Source: Anaerolineales bacterium (GTDB lineage Bacteria; Chloroflexota; Anaerolineae; 4572-78; J111). Taken from it: DNA of 46,402 nt. The stretch lies in NCBI GenBank assembly GCA_020634935.1, contig JACKAT010000046.1, forward strand, positions 1-46,402, in the 5' to 3' direction. Position numbers and translations under genes: made by a program. The notes under the pieces were generated by a model. It was not told where the DNA came from. It saw nothing but the letters and a program-made list of their open reading frames with translations, and did not search any database. Below are positions 15,849-23,645 of the stretch, piece by piece. Numbering within the stretch: position 1 is the stretch's first letter; each line of letters starts with the position of its first letter.

Positions 15849-16826
15849 TTACTTCTCCCCAACCAACCCGGCCAAAATATCCCGCCAGATGTCGGATTTG
15901 AACATCATCAGATGGCCTTCGTCGGGGATGTAGTGGGGCTGGCAGGTGGGGATGGTGGCGGCCAGATAACGACCCATCGCCGGCGGGACTTGCGGATCGG
16001 CCAGCCCTTGCCAGAGCTGCACAGGTGCGGTGATATCTTTGACGTGGAAGCCCCAGTCGCGGGCAATGGCCAGGGCATCGAAGATGTGGCCGCTTGGTCC
16101 CTGGCGATAGGTTTCCTGTAGGCTGTCCAGAAAAACCGCCTTGACCGCCGGTTTCTTGAGTAAGGCCTGATCAACCGGCGGCGAGGCGTCGATCATCCGC
16201 TGCCATAATTTTTCGGGACTGTGACGGCCCATTCGCGCGTAGATGATCATCGCCGGCAGCAGCGACCACCAGGGTAAGCAGCCGCAGCCGGCGGTTTGAA
16301 AGCTGGATTTAATACGAGGGTTCATGCCTTCAGTTACGCCCGGCGCTCGATGGGGGGCGGCGGCGCTCACCAAAGCCACCCCGCTCAACCGGTGGGGGAT
16401 TTTGTAGGCGCAGGCCATCGTATGCGGCCCGCCCGCCGACACCCCGGCCACCGCAAAACGATCCAACTGCAAGGCATTGGCCAGACCGATGACATCATCC
16501 GGCCAATCGATCAGCTTGCGTTTGGGCTTTAAATCGGACAGGCCGATGCCGGGCCGGTCAACCACAATCAGCCGCACCCCCAACTCGGCGGCAATCGAGT
16601 CATCTGGGTGGCGAAACAGTCGGGAGCCGGGCATCCCGTGAAAGAAAAGAACGGGCTTACCGGCCGGATCGCCAAATTCGGCAAAACCCAGCTTGCGCCC
16701 GTCGGTCAGTTCGACCTGTTGGCCGATGTTCGGCGGCGGCAAAGCCGGGCCAAGTAAGTTAATTACGCGGCGACAGCCCTGTCGCTGCGGTTGTTCTATT
16801 GTCGTCAGAAGATGTGATTCAGTCAT
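15849..16826 (-). CDS. Alpha/beta hydrolase
   Basis: Soluble 325-aa serine hydrolase. It shows the oxyanion-hole strand PVLFFHGMPGSRLF (about 59), the nucleophile elbow GVSAGGPH (Ser about 129), an acid region LWQGLADPQVPP, and the catalytic histidine in PDEGHLMM near the C-terminus, so the triad is complete. AGAGGAGACC precedes the ATG. The N-terminal 30 residues are not typical of the fold. The gene is isolated, flanked by repeat DNA on one side and a toxin-antitoxin remnant on the other. The substrate (ester, lactone, epoxide) cannot be inferred. Confidence 0.85.
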   Translation of the reverse strand: MTESHLLTTIEQPQRQGCRRVINLLGPALPPPNIGQQVELTDGRKLGFAEFGDPAGKPVLFFHGMPGSRLFRHPDDSIAAELGVRLIVVDRPGIGLSDLKPKRKLIDWPDDVIGLANALQLDRFAVAGVSAGGPHTMACAYKIPHRLSGVALVSAAAPHRAPGVTEGMNPRIKSSFQTAGCGCLPWWSLLPAMIIYARMGRHSPEKLWQRMIDASPPVDQALLKKPAVKAVFLDSLQETYRQGPSGHIFDALAIARDWGFHVKDITAPVQLWQGLADPQVPPAMGRYLAATIPTCQPHYIPDEGHLMMFKSDIWRDILAGLVGEK

Positions 16827-16975
16827 AGGTCTCCTCTCTTATTTATGTGGAAATTCACGGTTGCCAGCCATAATTAGTGATCCAATGGATGCGGATGGAT
16901 TTTTAGGAAAATATTATTAATAAAACGAATGAGGTGAGAAAAAAAGTTGTTGGCAGCGGTCGTGAAGTTCTTTAT
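16827..16975. other. AT-rich intergenic region
   Basis: Contains only the hydrolase ribosome binding site and AT-rich DNA. No gene or clear hairpin is seen before the PIN-domain remnant. Confidence 0.4.
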
Positions 16976-17156
16976 TTACGAAAAGGGGTTAACAATTCTC
17001 AATTTATCTTCGATTATTTGGTCGTGGTGCATATCTTCCGAATAGACAGATGCACAGTTACTGATAAGGGCTGTGGCTAATATCAAACTATCCCAATACG
17101 AATAGCCGTACTTGGCGTTGATATTGATTGCTTGGAGGACTTTCAAGGCATCAACT
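16976..17156 (-). pseudogene. C-terminal remnant of a PIN-domain (VapC-type) toxin
   Basis: Translating the minus strand from about 17156 gives AININAKYGYSYWDSLILA, then YSEDMHHDQII and LRIVNPFS before a stop. This is the C-terminal third of a PIN RNase toxin, including the YWDxLI and SEDMxH segments. The N-terminal part with the first catalytic aspartate is missing. The frame has a stop just upstream and no start, so it is dead. It directly follows a truncated antitoxin gene, which points to an internal deletion through a toxin-antitoxin pair. Confidence 0.7.
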
Positions 17157-17333
17157 TTAGGTCAAACGTGTGTTTAGTTTACTTATAAAATCAAGAAACC
17201 GTTTCTTCTTAGTCTCGATCTCGTCCGTATCCAATACGATAACGTTTACAGTTTTGCCTTCCAACAGTGAACTGAGCTTTTTATTTAAGATCAGGTGGCC
17301 ATCTTTATAAGTTGCTTGTAATATTTCATACAT
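17157..17333 (-). CDS. Antitoxin-like protein of a decayed toxin-antitoxin pair
   Basis: A 58-aa protein beginning MYEILQATYKDGHLIL and continuing LLEGKTVNVIVL, the beta-rich N-terminus common in small antitoxins paired with PIN toxins, then a charged helix (KKKRFLDFISKL). The ATG at 17333 is preceded by GGGAG; an upstream TTG in frame is less likely. The C-terminus seems cut short where it meets the PIN remnant in another frame. With its toxin destroyed it may persist by chance or act on another toxin. Confidence 0.55.
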   Translation of the reverse strand: MYEILQATYKDGHLILNKKLSSLLEGKTVNVIVLDTDEIETKKKRFLDFISKLNTRLT

Positions 17334-17505
17334 CTCTCGATCTCCCAACCTGCAAACTTTTACTCTATAATTTTAACACGATATGACAACTCTGTCATTT
17401 AGTCATTGGTTAATGTATTGTTCTATATAAATGAGGCTTGGTAATGAGCAGAGATTATGGTACACTTTTGATAAATCTTTCAATTGATTTGTACAGGATA
17501 GTACA

Positions 17506-17859
17506 ATGCAAATGACGTTGGATGTGCCTGAGGAATTAGTCGCTCGATTGAGCGCGTTAGAGGATCGTCTGCCTCAAATTCTAGAGTTGGGATTGCGCGA
17601 GTTTGACGCATCGGAGCAGTTTACGTTTGAGGGCGCAGCGGAGATTTTAGAATTTTTGGCCAGGCTACCTACACCTGAAGAAATTGTCGCTCTGCGCCCT
17701 TCAAGTAAGTTGCAGGAGCGGATTAGCATTTTACTTGAGAAAAATCGCTCAGAAGGATTAACGCCGGCTGAAGAAAAGGAGTGGGATCAATACCAATATC
17801 TAGAACATTTGGTACGGATCGCTAAGGCCGAGGCTCACTTAAGACTGAACTCTGCCTAA
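17506..17859 (+). CDS. Small helical protein partnered with an HNH nuclease
   Basis: 117-aa acidic protein. MQMTLDVPEELVARLSALEDRLPQIL resembles the beta-strand plus helix N-terminus of ribbon-helix-helix-like antitoxins. The rest is predicted helical and includes LTPAEEKEWDQYQYLEHLVRIAKAEA. It ends 6 nt before the HNH gene on the same strand, so the two are co-transcribed. No family function is known to me. Antitoxin, DNA-targeting partner or chaperone of the nuclease are all possible. There is no strong ribosome binding site; the ATG follows AGGATAGTACA. Confidence 0.65.
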   Translation: MQMTLDVPEELVARLSALEDRLPQILELGLREFDASEQFTFEGAAEILEFLARLPTPEEIVALRPSSKLQERISILLEKNRSEGLTPAEEKEWDQYQYLEHLVRIAKAEAHLRLNSA

Positions 17860-17865
17860 CTTAAC

Positions 17866-18288
17866 ATGAGTAAAACCCACATCTCTACTTCGCTTCGACA
17901 ACAAGTCTATGATCGCGCTAAGGGTTGTTGTGAATATTGTCTTATTCCCGAAATTGCTGTTCTTGTTCCCCACCAAATCGATCATGTTATAGCTGAAAAG
18001 CACGGCGGTACGACGGATCTTGAAAACTTAGCGCTTTCTTGTACTTTATGTAATAAATACAAAGGTAGTGATATTGCTTCCCTTGACCCTAAAACAAGAA
18101 ATATTACGCCCCTCTACAACCCTCGGCAGGATCGGTGGCGTGATCACTTTCAGTTGAACAATGCCGAATTCATGCCACTGACTTCTATCGGGCGGGTGAC
18201 TGTACGACTGTTGCAGATGAATCGCCCTGATAGAGTTAAAGAACGTCAGCTACTTATATTAGCCAAACTGATAAATATACCAGATTAA
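17866..18288 (+). CDS. HNH endonuclease
   Basis: 140-aa nuclease with a complete HNH/zinc fold: GCCEYCLIP (first CxxC, about 21), HQIDHVIAEKHGG (catalytic histidine), LENLALSCTLCNKYKGS (Asn and second CxxC). The C-terminal half (RDHFQLNNAEFMPLTSIGRVTVRLLQMN) is the usual tail of small standalone HNH proteins in cyanobacteria and Chloroflexi. It follows the small helical protein by 6 nt. No phage, intron or restriction methylase genes are nearby, so this is a self-contained two-gene unit. Target unknown. Confidence 0.82.
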   Translation: MSKTHISTSLRQQVYDRAKGCCEYCLIPEIAVLVPHQIDHVIAEKHGGTTDLENLALSCTLCNKYKGSDIASLDPKTRNITPLYNPRQDRWRDHFQLNNAEFMPLTSIGRVTVRLLQMNRPDRVKERQLLILAKLINIPD

Positions 18289-18336
18289 TTTTGCTTCCCG
18301 TCCATAAAATCAGTTGACCGTTTCGGACAAATCCGC

Positions 18337-18735
18337 TTATCTGATCAAGTGCCGATGATCGACTGCAATACACGAATCCTGGATGACGGCCAGGCCCGCC
18401 GCTCGCGCTTTTTGAGCGGCCGCTTCATTGACCAGCCCCAGTTGCATCCAGACCACCTTGGCCCCAATCTCAATCGCTTCATCGACAACCGGAGGAATGT
18501 GTTCGCTGCGGCGAAAGATCAGCACCATATCAACCGGTTCCGGCACGGAGCGCAGATCAGGATAAGCCTTCTCGCCCAGCGCCTCGTCGAGATTGGGGTT
18601 GACCGGAATAACGCGATAGCCAGAATCTTGCATGTATTTGGAAACGGTATAGCCGGGCCGCGTCTTGCTGGCCGACAGCCCGACTACCGCAATAGTGTGG
18701 ATTGAATTAAGGATCTGTTTTTTATCTTCCAGCAT
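18337..18735 (-). CDS. CoA-binding domain protein (YccU-like)
   Basis: 132-aa Rossmann-type protein of the CoA_binding_2 family. HTIAVVGLSASKTRPGYTVSKYM contains the nucleotide-binding loop, followed by the ALGEKAYPDLRSVPEPVDMV strand-loop and CIAVDHRHL near the end, which match YccU-like proteins. These bind CoA but their role is unclear. GAGGAGA precedes the ATG. It is the last gene of the minus-strand catabolic run, and its ribosome binding site abuts a palindromic element (18748-18868). FdrA in the same run also has a CoA-binding-like fold, but no link is shown. Confidence 0.8.
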   Translation of the reverse strand: MLEDKKQILNSIHTIAVVGLSASKTRPGYTVSKYMQDSGYRVIPVNPNLDEALGEKAYPDLRSVPEPVDMVLIFRRSEHIPPVVDEAIEIGAKVVWMQLGLVNEAAAQKARAAGLAVIQDSCIAVDHRHLIR

Positions 18736-18747
18736 CTTATTCTCCTC

Positions 18748-18868
18748 AGGACTTACGCAGTTCCAAAGGTGACAGTCACTTGAGTACGCTAAAACGACCT
18801 GTTTGAGCCATCCAAGTGCTGATTTATCGACAACAAGTGACTGTCACCTGGTTTTTTGCGTAAGTCCT
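18748..18868. repeat. Palindromic element copy 1 (MITE-like), intercistronic
   Basis: Ends AGGACTTACGCA and TGCGTAAGTCCT enclose an inner stem GGTGACAGTCACTT (18768-18781) with AAGTGACTGTCACC (18835-18848). It fills the gap between the CoxL-like gene and the CoA-binding gene, and the CoxL stop codon (18844-18846) lies in the right stem. Confidence 0.85.
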
Positions 18869-21201
18869 ACTCCTAAAACTAACTCAAACAGCCGGTTGGG
18901 ACTGAGCGGTATCTCCAAAATTTCAGGCCCCGCCTCGCCCAGCGCATTCTCTACGGCCTGGACAAACGCCGGCGCCGCCGGAATAGCGCCGGCCTCGCCC
19001 GCCCCTTTGATGCCCAGCGGATTGAGCGGCGACAGCGTCTCGAAGTGACCAATTTCCATGCGCGGCACATCTAACGCCGTGGGCAGCAGATAATCCATGA
19101 ACGACGCGTTCAGCAGTTGGCCGTTCTCGTCAAAATGGAGCTGCTCGTAAAAAGCGTTGCCCAACCCTTGCGCCACGCCGCCGTGAATTTGCCCATCGAG
19201 AATCAGCGGATTGATGACCTTACCGCAGTCATGAACTACCACATACTTTTTGACCTCAACCAGCATCGTCTCCGGATCGACTTCGACAATGAGGGCGTGG
19301 ACGCCGCTGGCTGTCGTGCCGCTTTCCGGGCCGAAGTAAGAGGTCGCTTCCAGGCCGGGTTCGGTGCCGGGCCGGACCGCCCCCCGCAGCGGGTTGGCCA
19401 TCACCGCCAGCGAACCCAGGTTGATGGCGGTTTCCGGCACCCCTTTGACTCGCACTTGACCGTCGGCCAGTTCTAAATCTTCTTCCGCGGCCTCCAGTTT
19501 TTCACTGGCAAGTTTGAGAATTTTCTTGCGGACTTCAACTGCCGCGCTGTGGATCGCGTTGCCGGCCACCACCGCGCCGCGACTGGCGAACGTGCCCGCG
19601 CCCCAGTGAAATTGGTCGGTATCGCCCGTGACAAGATAGACGTTGCGCACGTCAACACCCAACTGGTCGGCCACAATCTGGGCAAAGGAGGTGAAATGAC
19701 CCTGCCCCTGCGTGCCGATGCCGCTGGCGACGCTGACTTTACCGCTGGCCTCAACCGTAATTCGCGCACCCTCGTAAGGACCAATGCCGGTGCCTTCGAC
19801 ATACGCGGCCACACCGATGCCGACTTTCTTCCCTTCGGCTTGAAGGCGCGGCTGCTCCTCCTTAATAAACTGCTCATACCCGATCATCTCGACGGCCATA
19901 TCCAGGGCCGGTTCGTAATTGCCACTGTCAAAGACCAGCGGGGCGAAATCCTGAAATATGATTTCGTGATTGTACGGGAAGGCTTCCGGCTGGATAAAAT
20001 TGCGGCGGCGAATTTCAATCGGGCTGAGATCCAACTCTTTGGCCGCAATGTCGAGCATCCGCTCGATGACAAACACGCCGTGTTGACGACCCGCGCCCCG
20101 GTAGGGGGTGACAATCGGCTTATTGGTAAAGGCGACTTTGAATTCACTGTAGTAGTTAGGAGTGGCATACGGGCCAAGCGCGTTGGCCTGGCTATTGAGC
20201 GGAACCGTTAGCCCGTAGGGAATATACGCGCCGCCGTCGTGGATGAAGTTGTGCTTCAGTCCCAAAACACGGCCGTCACGGGTTAGGGCCAGTTCGGCCT
20301 CGTGAACCTGGCCGCGCTCTTGGGTGGTGGCGAAGAAGTTTTCCTGGCGATCTTCAATCCATTTTATGGGCCGATTTAGCTTCATCGACGCCCAGGGCAG
20401 CAACACCTCTTCCGGGTAGAACATCATGATTTTAGGGCCAAACCCGCCGCCGATGAAGGGCGCGATGACCCGTACCTGATGCTCTGACAGCCCCAGCATC
20501 GCCGCCAGCCCATTGCGAATCACAATCGGCGCTTGAGTCGTGTCCCAGACGGTCAGCTTGTGGCTCTTGGCGTCCCACTGGGCCACAATCCCGCGATTTT
20601 CCATCGCGGCGGCCGTGCCTCGATCATACTTGAGTTTGCGTTTGATGACGAGATCGGCTTGTTGGACTGCGGTCTCGTAATCGCCTTTTCTCTGGATGAC
20701 ATGCGCCGCCAGGTTGGAGTCTAAGTCGTCGTGAATTGGCGGCGCGTCCTCACTGAGGGCCTGCTCGATATCGATGACGGCGGGCAGCGGCTCGATTTCG
20801 ACCCAGATATCGCCGGCAGCGTCCTCGGCAATGTAGCGACTCTCGGCCACAACCATCACAATCGGCTCGCCGACATAGCGGACTTTATCTTTGGCCAGCG
20901 GCACCTGCGTACGCTGGTTGAAAATCAGTCCCTTGATCGTGGGCGGCGGCGGCACCAGCAGCGGGCCGGGCTGCCAATAATCGCCCAAATCCTCGGCGGT
21001 GTAGACGGCAACCACTCCTTCTCGCTCTTGTGCGGCCGACACATCGATCTCTTTGATATAGCCGTGCGCGTCCCGGCTGCGATAAAAAGCCACGTGCAGC
21101 ATATCGGCAAAATTGACATCGTCCACATGCAGCGCCTGCCCGGTCAGCATGCGCACATCTTCATTGCGTTTAATGCGTTGGCCGAAGTAACGGGTTGACA
21201 T
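18844..21201 (-). CDS. Molybdopterin-binding large subunit, xanthine dehydrogenase/CoxL family
   Basis: Catalytic Mo-cofactor subunit (785 aa) of a heterotrimeric hydroxylase. The N-terminal Ald_Xan_dh domain starts YFGQRIKRNEDVRMLTGQ. The active-site loop reads TPYRGAGRQHG, close to the AYRGAGR of form II CODH-like enzymes and unlike the AYRCSFR of true CO dehydrogenase. The catalytic glutamate is in GIKGAGEAGAIPAAP (about 740). Such enzymes hydroxylate purines, N-heterocycles or aldehydes. The ATG directly abuts the stop codon of the 2Fe-2S subunit. The last residues (TQKTR) and the stop codon are read from the palindromic element downstream. Confidence 0.9.
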   Translation of the reverse strand: MSTRYFGQRIKRNEDVRMLTGQALHVDDVNFADMLHVAFYRSRDAHGYIKEIDVSAAQEREGVVAVYTAEDLGDYWQPGPLLVPPPPTIKGLIFNQRTQVPLAKDKVRYVGEPIVMVVAESRYIAEDAAGDIWVEIEPLPAVIDIEQALSEDAPPIHDDLDSNLAAHVIQRKGDYETAVQQADLVIKRKLKYDRGTAAAMENRGIVAQWDAKSHKLTVWDTTQAPIVIRNGLAAMLGLSEHQVRVIAPFIGGGFGPKIMMFYPEEVLLPWASMKLNRPIKWIEDRQENFFATTQERGQVHEAELALTRDGRVLGLKHNFIHDGGAYIPYGLTVPLNSQANALGPYATPNYYSEFKVAFTNKPIVTPYRGAGRQHGVFVIERMLDIAAKELDLSPIEIRRRNFIQPEAFPYNHEIIFQDFAPLVFDSGNYEPALDMAVEMIGYEQFIKEEQPRLQAEGKKVGIGVAAYVEGTGIGPYEGARITVEASGKVSVASGIGTQGQGHFTSFAQIVADQLGVDVRNVYLVTGDTDQFHWGAGTFASRGAVVAGNAIHSAAVEVRKKILKLASEKLEAAEEDLELADGQVRVKGVPETAINLGSLAVMANPLRGAVRPGTEPGLEATSYFGPESGTTASGVHALIVEVDPETMLVEVKKYVVVHDCGKVINPLILDGQIHGGVAQGLGNAFYEQLHFDENGQLLNASFMDYLLPTALDVPRMEIGHFETLSPLNPLGIKGAGEAGAIPAAPAFVQAVENALGEAGPEILEIPLSPNRLFELVLGVGLTQKTR

Positions 21202-21690
21202 TTATTGGCCCTCCATTTTCGCGGCGGCGATCTTGACCGCATCGACAATATGCTGGTAGCCGGTGCAGCGGCAGATGTTGCCGGAGATGGCTTCGCGGAT
21301 ATCTTGCTCGCTGGGGTCGGGATTTTCTTTTAGGAAAGGCAGTAGGGTCATCAGAAAACCGCCGGTGCAGAAGCCACATTGTAGCCCATGCGCTTCGCGG
21401 AAACTGGCTTGCAGTGGGTGGAGATTTTCTTCGCTGGCGTCCGGCGTTAGCCCTTCGATGGTCATAATCTCGTGGCCGTTGGCCTGCACCGCGAACATGA
21501 TGCAGGAGCGCACCGGCTCGCCGTCGAACAGAATGGTGCATGCGCCGCAAACGCCGTGTTCACAGCCGACATGGGTGCCGGTCAGGCCAATCTCGTGCCG
21601 GATAAAATCAGACAGCAGCAGCCGGGGTTCGACCTCACGTTCATAAGCTTGACCGTTGATGGTGACGGTGATGGTGTGTAGGGTGTTCAT
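21202..21690 (-). CDS. 2Fe-2S subunit, xanthine dehydrogenase/CoxS family
   Basis: Electron-transfer subunit (162 aa). The plant-type 2Fe-2S cluster motif is CEHGVCGACTILFDG (about 43-57) with a further Cys in CIMF. The second cluster is held by CGFCTGGFLMT and CRCTGYQHIV. Length is normal for CoxS. AAGGAC lies upstream of the ATG. It sits between the FAD subunit and the Mo subunit in the usual M-S-L order and shares a zero-gap junction with the Mo subunit, the only junction in this run without a hairpin. Confidence 0.92.
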   Translation of the reverse strand: MNTLHTITVTINGQAYEREVEPRLLLSDFIRHEIGLTGTHVGCEHGVCGACTILFDGEPVRSCIMFAVQANGHEIMTIEGLTPDASEENLHPLQASFREAHGLQCGFCTGGFLMTLLPFLKENPDPSEQDIREAISGNICRCTGYQHIVDAVKIAAAKMEGQ

Positions 21691-21727
21691 TCTTTAGTCC
21701 TTGGTAAGTAGAGATTAGAGATTAGAG

Positions 21728-21787
21728 ACTGGAGATGAGAGATTAGGAGATAAGGTTAATTCAATCTCCTAATCTCTCATCTCCAGT
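21728..21787. repeat. 24-bp perfect inverted repeat of GAGATTAG type
   Basis: 21728-21751 and 21764-21787 are exact reverse complements around a 12-nt loop. Further GAGATTAG units flank it (21706-21818). It lies between the FAD and 2Fe-2S subunit genes. Confidence 0.9.
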
Positions 21788-21813
21788 TATCCAGTCTCCC
21801 GTCTCTAATCTTT

Positions 21814-22689
21814 TTAATCCTGTTTAGCTCGGGCCGTTGCTGCTGCCAAAACCTGTCTGGCCAGCACCTTTGCCAAATGGCGGCGATAGGCGACCGAGGC
21901 GTGGATATCGCCGGGTGGGTCGATGTCTTGGGTGGCGGCGATTTCGGCGGCGGCGTCGATGGCGGCGGCGCTGAGCTTTTGCCCGGCTAAGGCGGCCGTG
22001 GCTTGAACCGCTTCGACCGGTTTGTCACCGACGCTAAAGTAGACCAGCCGGGCTGCCTCGCACAGCCCGCTGTCATCGAGCGTCACCGTCGCCGCCACGC
22101 CGACCAGAGCGTAATCGCCGTGCCGCCGAGAAATCTCGTGGAAGGCGTAGCCGGTTCGGGCCGGCAGCGGTGGGATGACGATTTCGACCAGTAACTCTTC
22201 CGGTTCCAAGGCCGTGGTGAACAGATCGACGAAAAATTCATCGGCCGTGAGCCAGCGCTGGCCGCTGCGACTTTGGGCGCGGAAGCGGGCGTTAAGCGCG
22301 GTGGCGACGGCCGGCAGTTCGGAGGCCGGATCGGTGTGAGCCAGATTGCCGCCAAACGTGCCGCGATTGCGAATTTGCGGGTGGGCGATGTAGGGCATCG
22401 TTTCGTGGATGAGCGGCGTCTGTTCGGCCACCAACGGCGACCGCTCGACGCTGCGCTGGCGGGTCATTGCGCCGATGGAGACGCCGCCGGCAGCCGGTCG
22501 AATGTAAGCCAGTTCGGCGAGGCCGTTCAAATCGACCAGAACTTCCGGCTGGGCCAGCCGAAAGTTCATAGTAGGGATTAAACTTTGGCCGCCGGCCAGC
22601 GGTTTGGCCTCGTCGCCGTAGTCGGCCATGTAATCCAGGGCTTCGTCAAGGGTAGTGGGGGCAAAATATTCAAAAGGTGGTGGTTTCAT
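21814..22689 (-). CDS. FAD-binding subunit, xanthine dehydrogenase/CoxM family
   Basis: FAD subunit (291 aa) passing electrons from the 2Fe-2S clusters to the acceptor. It has the two conserved FAD loops: AGGQSLIPTMNFRLAQP (about 32) and RNRGTFGGNLAHTDPASELP (about 106). The C-terminal CO_deh_flav_C domain is present. It begins FEYFAPTTLDEALDYM, typical of the family. The 350-bp gap upstream, with a palindromic element, makes a separate promoter for the coxMSL genes possible. Confidence 0.92.
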   Translation of the reverse strand: MKPPPFEYFAPTTLDEALDYMADYGDEAKPLAGGQSLIPTMNFRLAQPEVLVDLNGLAELAYIRPAAGGVSIGAMTRQRSVERSPLVAEQTPLIHETMPYIAHPQIRNRGTFGGNLAHTDPASELPAVATALNARFRAQSRSGQRWLTADEFFVDLFTTALEPEELLVEIVIPPLPARTGYAFHEISRRHGDYALVGVAATVTLDDSGLCEAARLVYFSVGDKPVEAVQATAALAGQKLSAAAIDAAAEIAATQDIDPPGDIHASVAYRRHLAKVLARQVLAAATARAKQD

Positions 22690-23038
22690 AAATAGGTTTC
22701 ACCTATGCTTGATTTAAGGTTTTTGCTCAGCAAACCAGGTGACTGGCACTTAATCACCGTAATGACAGTTTCCCGTTCCATTTGTCATTCTCTATTCGGG
22801 CAAAAGTGCCAGTCACCTGAACCGTTACGATTTAAGAATGGGCATTATAAATGATCAGGGCAATGTTTGCAATAGAAAAGAAGCCGAGACTTTAGCCAGG
22901 AGAGCAGTCTACAGTGACCGGCTGAAGCCTCGACTCCGTATTGGGGAAGCGTTACGTTCGCTTCAAGATTCCGAATGGATGGTGGACGATTTAGCAAATT
23001 ATCCACCATTCGTCTGTTTCTCAGCCTCAGCCTTAGCC
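22690..23038. other. 350-bp gap with palindromic element copy 2
   Basis: Holds copy 2 of the palindromic family, whose 16-bp stem is CAGGTGACTGGCACTT (22736-22751) with AAGTGCCAGTCACCTG (22804-22819). There is also a GAAGCG/CGCTTC hairpin (about 22947-22966) and a CGAATGG..CCATTCG stem (about 22971-23012). A 75-codon plus-strand frame here has no family features and I do not call it. Confidence 0.6.
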
Positions 23039-23557
23039 TCAGCCTTTCTTTTCTTCATCGCCTAAACGCTCAAACCAACGCGGCCAATATTTGCTCCTAC
23101 CTTCCTGCCACAACTGGTAGGTGATCTGCATATGGCCCAGATGAAGTGCGATATGCTCGATCACGTGCAGCAGCGCCCAGCGGACGGCCACCGTGCGACC
23201 TTTGACATCGCGGGTGGTGTTCAGCTCGGCTTCAGCCAGCGCGGTCAAGATGCGGCGCGTTTCGGCTCCGGTACCGGTTAGATGCCGGATTAGGTCGGCA
23301 GCATTGGCAGCCTCGGTCACAAATTCGGCGTCTCGATCCCGGGTGGGCGGCTGCCGGCCGATGACCTCGGCGATCCAGAAATGCTCGGCGCCGGCTACGT
23401 GGACGGTCAACACCGCCAGCGAGTTGGAGGCGTGGTCATCGACCTGATCGGTTGGCCGCCAGTTCAGCGCCTCGGCGGGCAGGTCGGCAATCAGGCCGGT
23501 GATTTGATCGTGCAAATCTTCAATTCTTTGCAGATAATTTTGGATTTCGGTTAGCAT
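23039..23557 (-). CDS. DinB-family protein
   Basis: Four-helix-bundle metal-binding protein (172 aa), DinB/YfiT superfamily. Three histidine positions are visible: VLTVHVAGAEHFW (about 50), and the pair in LLHVIEHIALHLGHMQIT (about 135), the usual triad for a divalent metal. These proteins include thiol-S-transferases and mycothiol-dependent isomerases, and many are uncharacterised. It lies within the catabolic run, 83 bp after the cyclase gene, with a GAGATT hairpin between. A role as a hydrolase or isomerase in the same pathway is possible but not shown. It ends in a charged tail, DEEKKG. Confidence 0.82.
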   Translation of the reverse strand: MLTEIQNYLQRIEDLHDQITGLIADLPAEALNWRPTDQVDDHASNSLAVLTVHVAGAEHFWIAEVIGRQPPTRDRDAEFVTEAANAADLIRHLTGTGAETRRILTALAEAELNTTRDVKGRTVAVRWALLHVIEHIALHLGHMQITYQLWQEGRSKYWPRWFERLGDEEKKG

Positions 23558-23572
23558 AAGTCTACCGACGGA

Positions 23573-23645
23573 GATTGGGAGATAAAGAGATTAAGAGATT
23601 GTTTTGTCTCTCAATCTCCCAACCTCTAATCTCCAATCTCCTAAT
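23573..23645. repeat. GAGATT-type inverted repeat
   Basis: GGAGATTGGGAGAT and AGAGATTAAGAGA on one side are mirrored by TCTCTCAATCTCCC and TCTAATCTCC on the other, around a TTGTTTT loop, between the DinB and cyclase-fusion genes. Confidence 0.75.

Noticed and set aside
23010..23060. AGGCTGAGGCTAAGGCTGAG repeat at the DinB end, similar to the KAKAEAEA codons of fdrA
   Set aside because: Simple Ala/Glu codon repetition; too short to claim as a shared element.
22838..23065. 75-codon plus-strand frame in the gap before the DinB gene
   Set aside because: Overlaps the DinB 3' end, has no ribosome binding site or recognisable feature.
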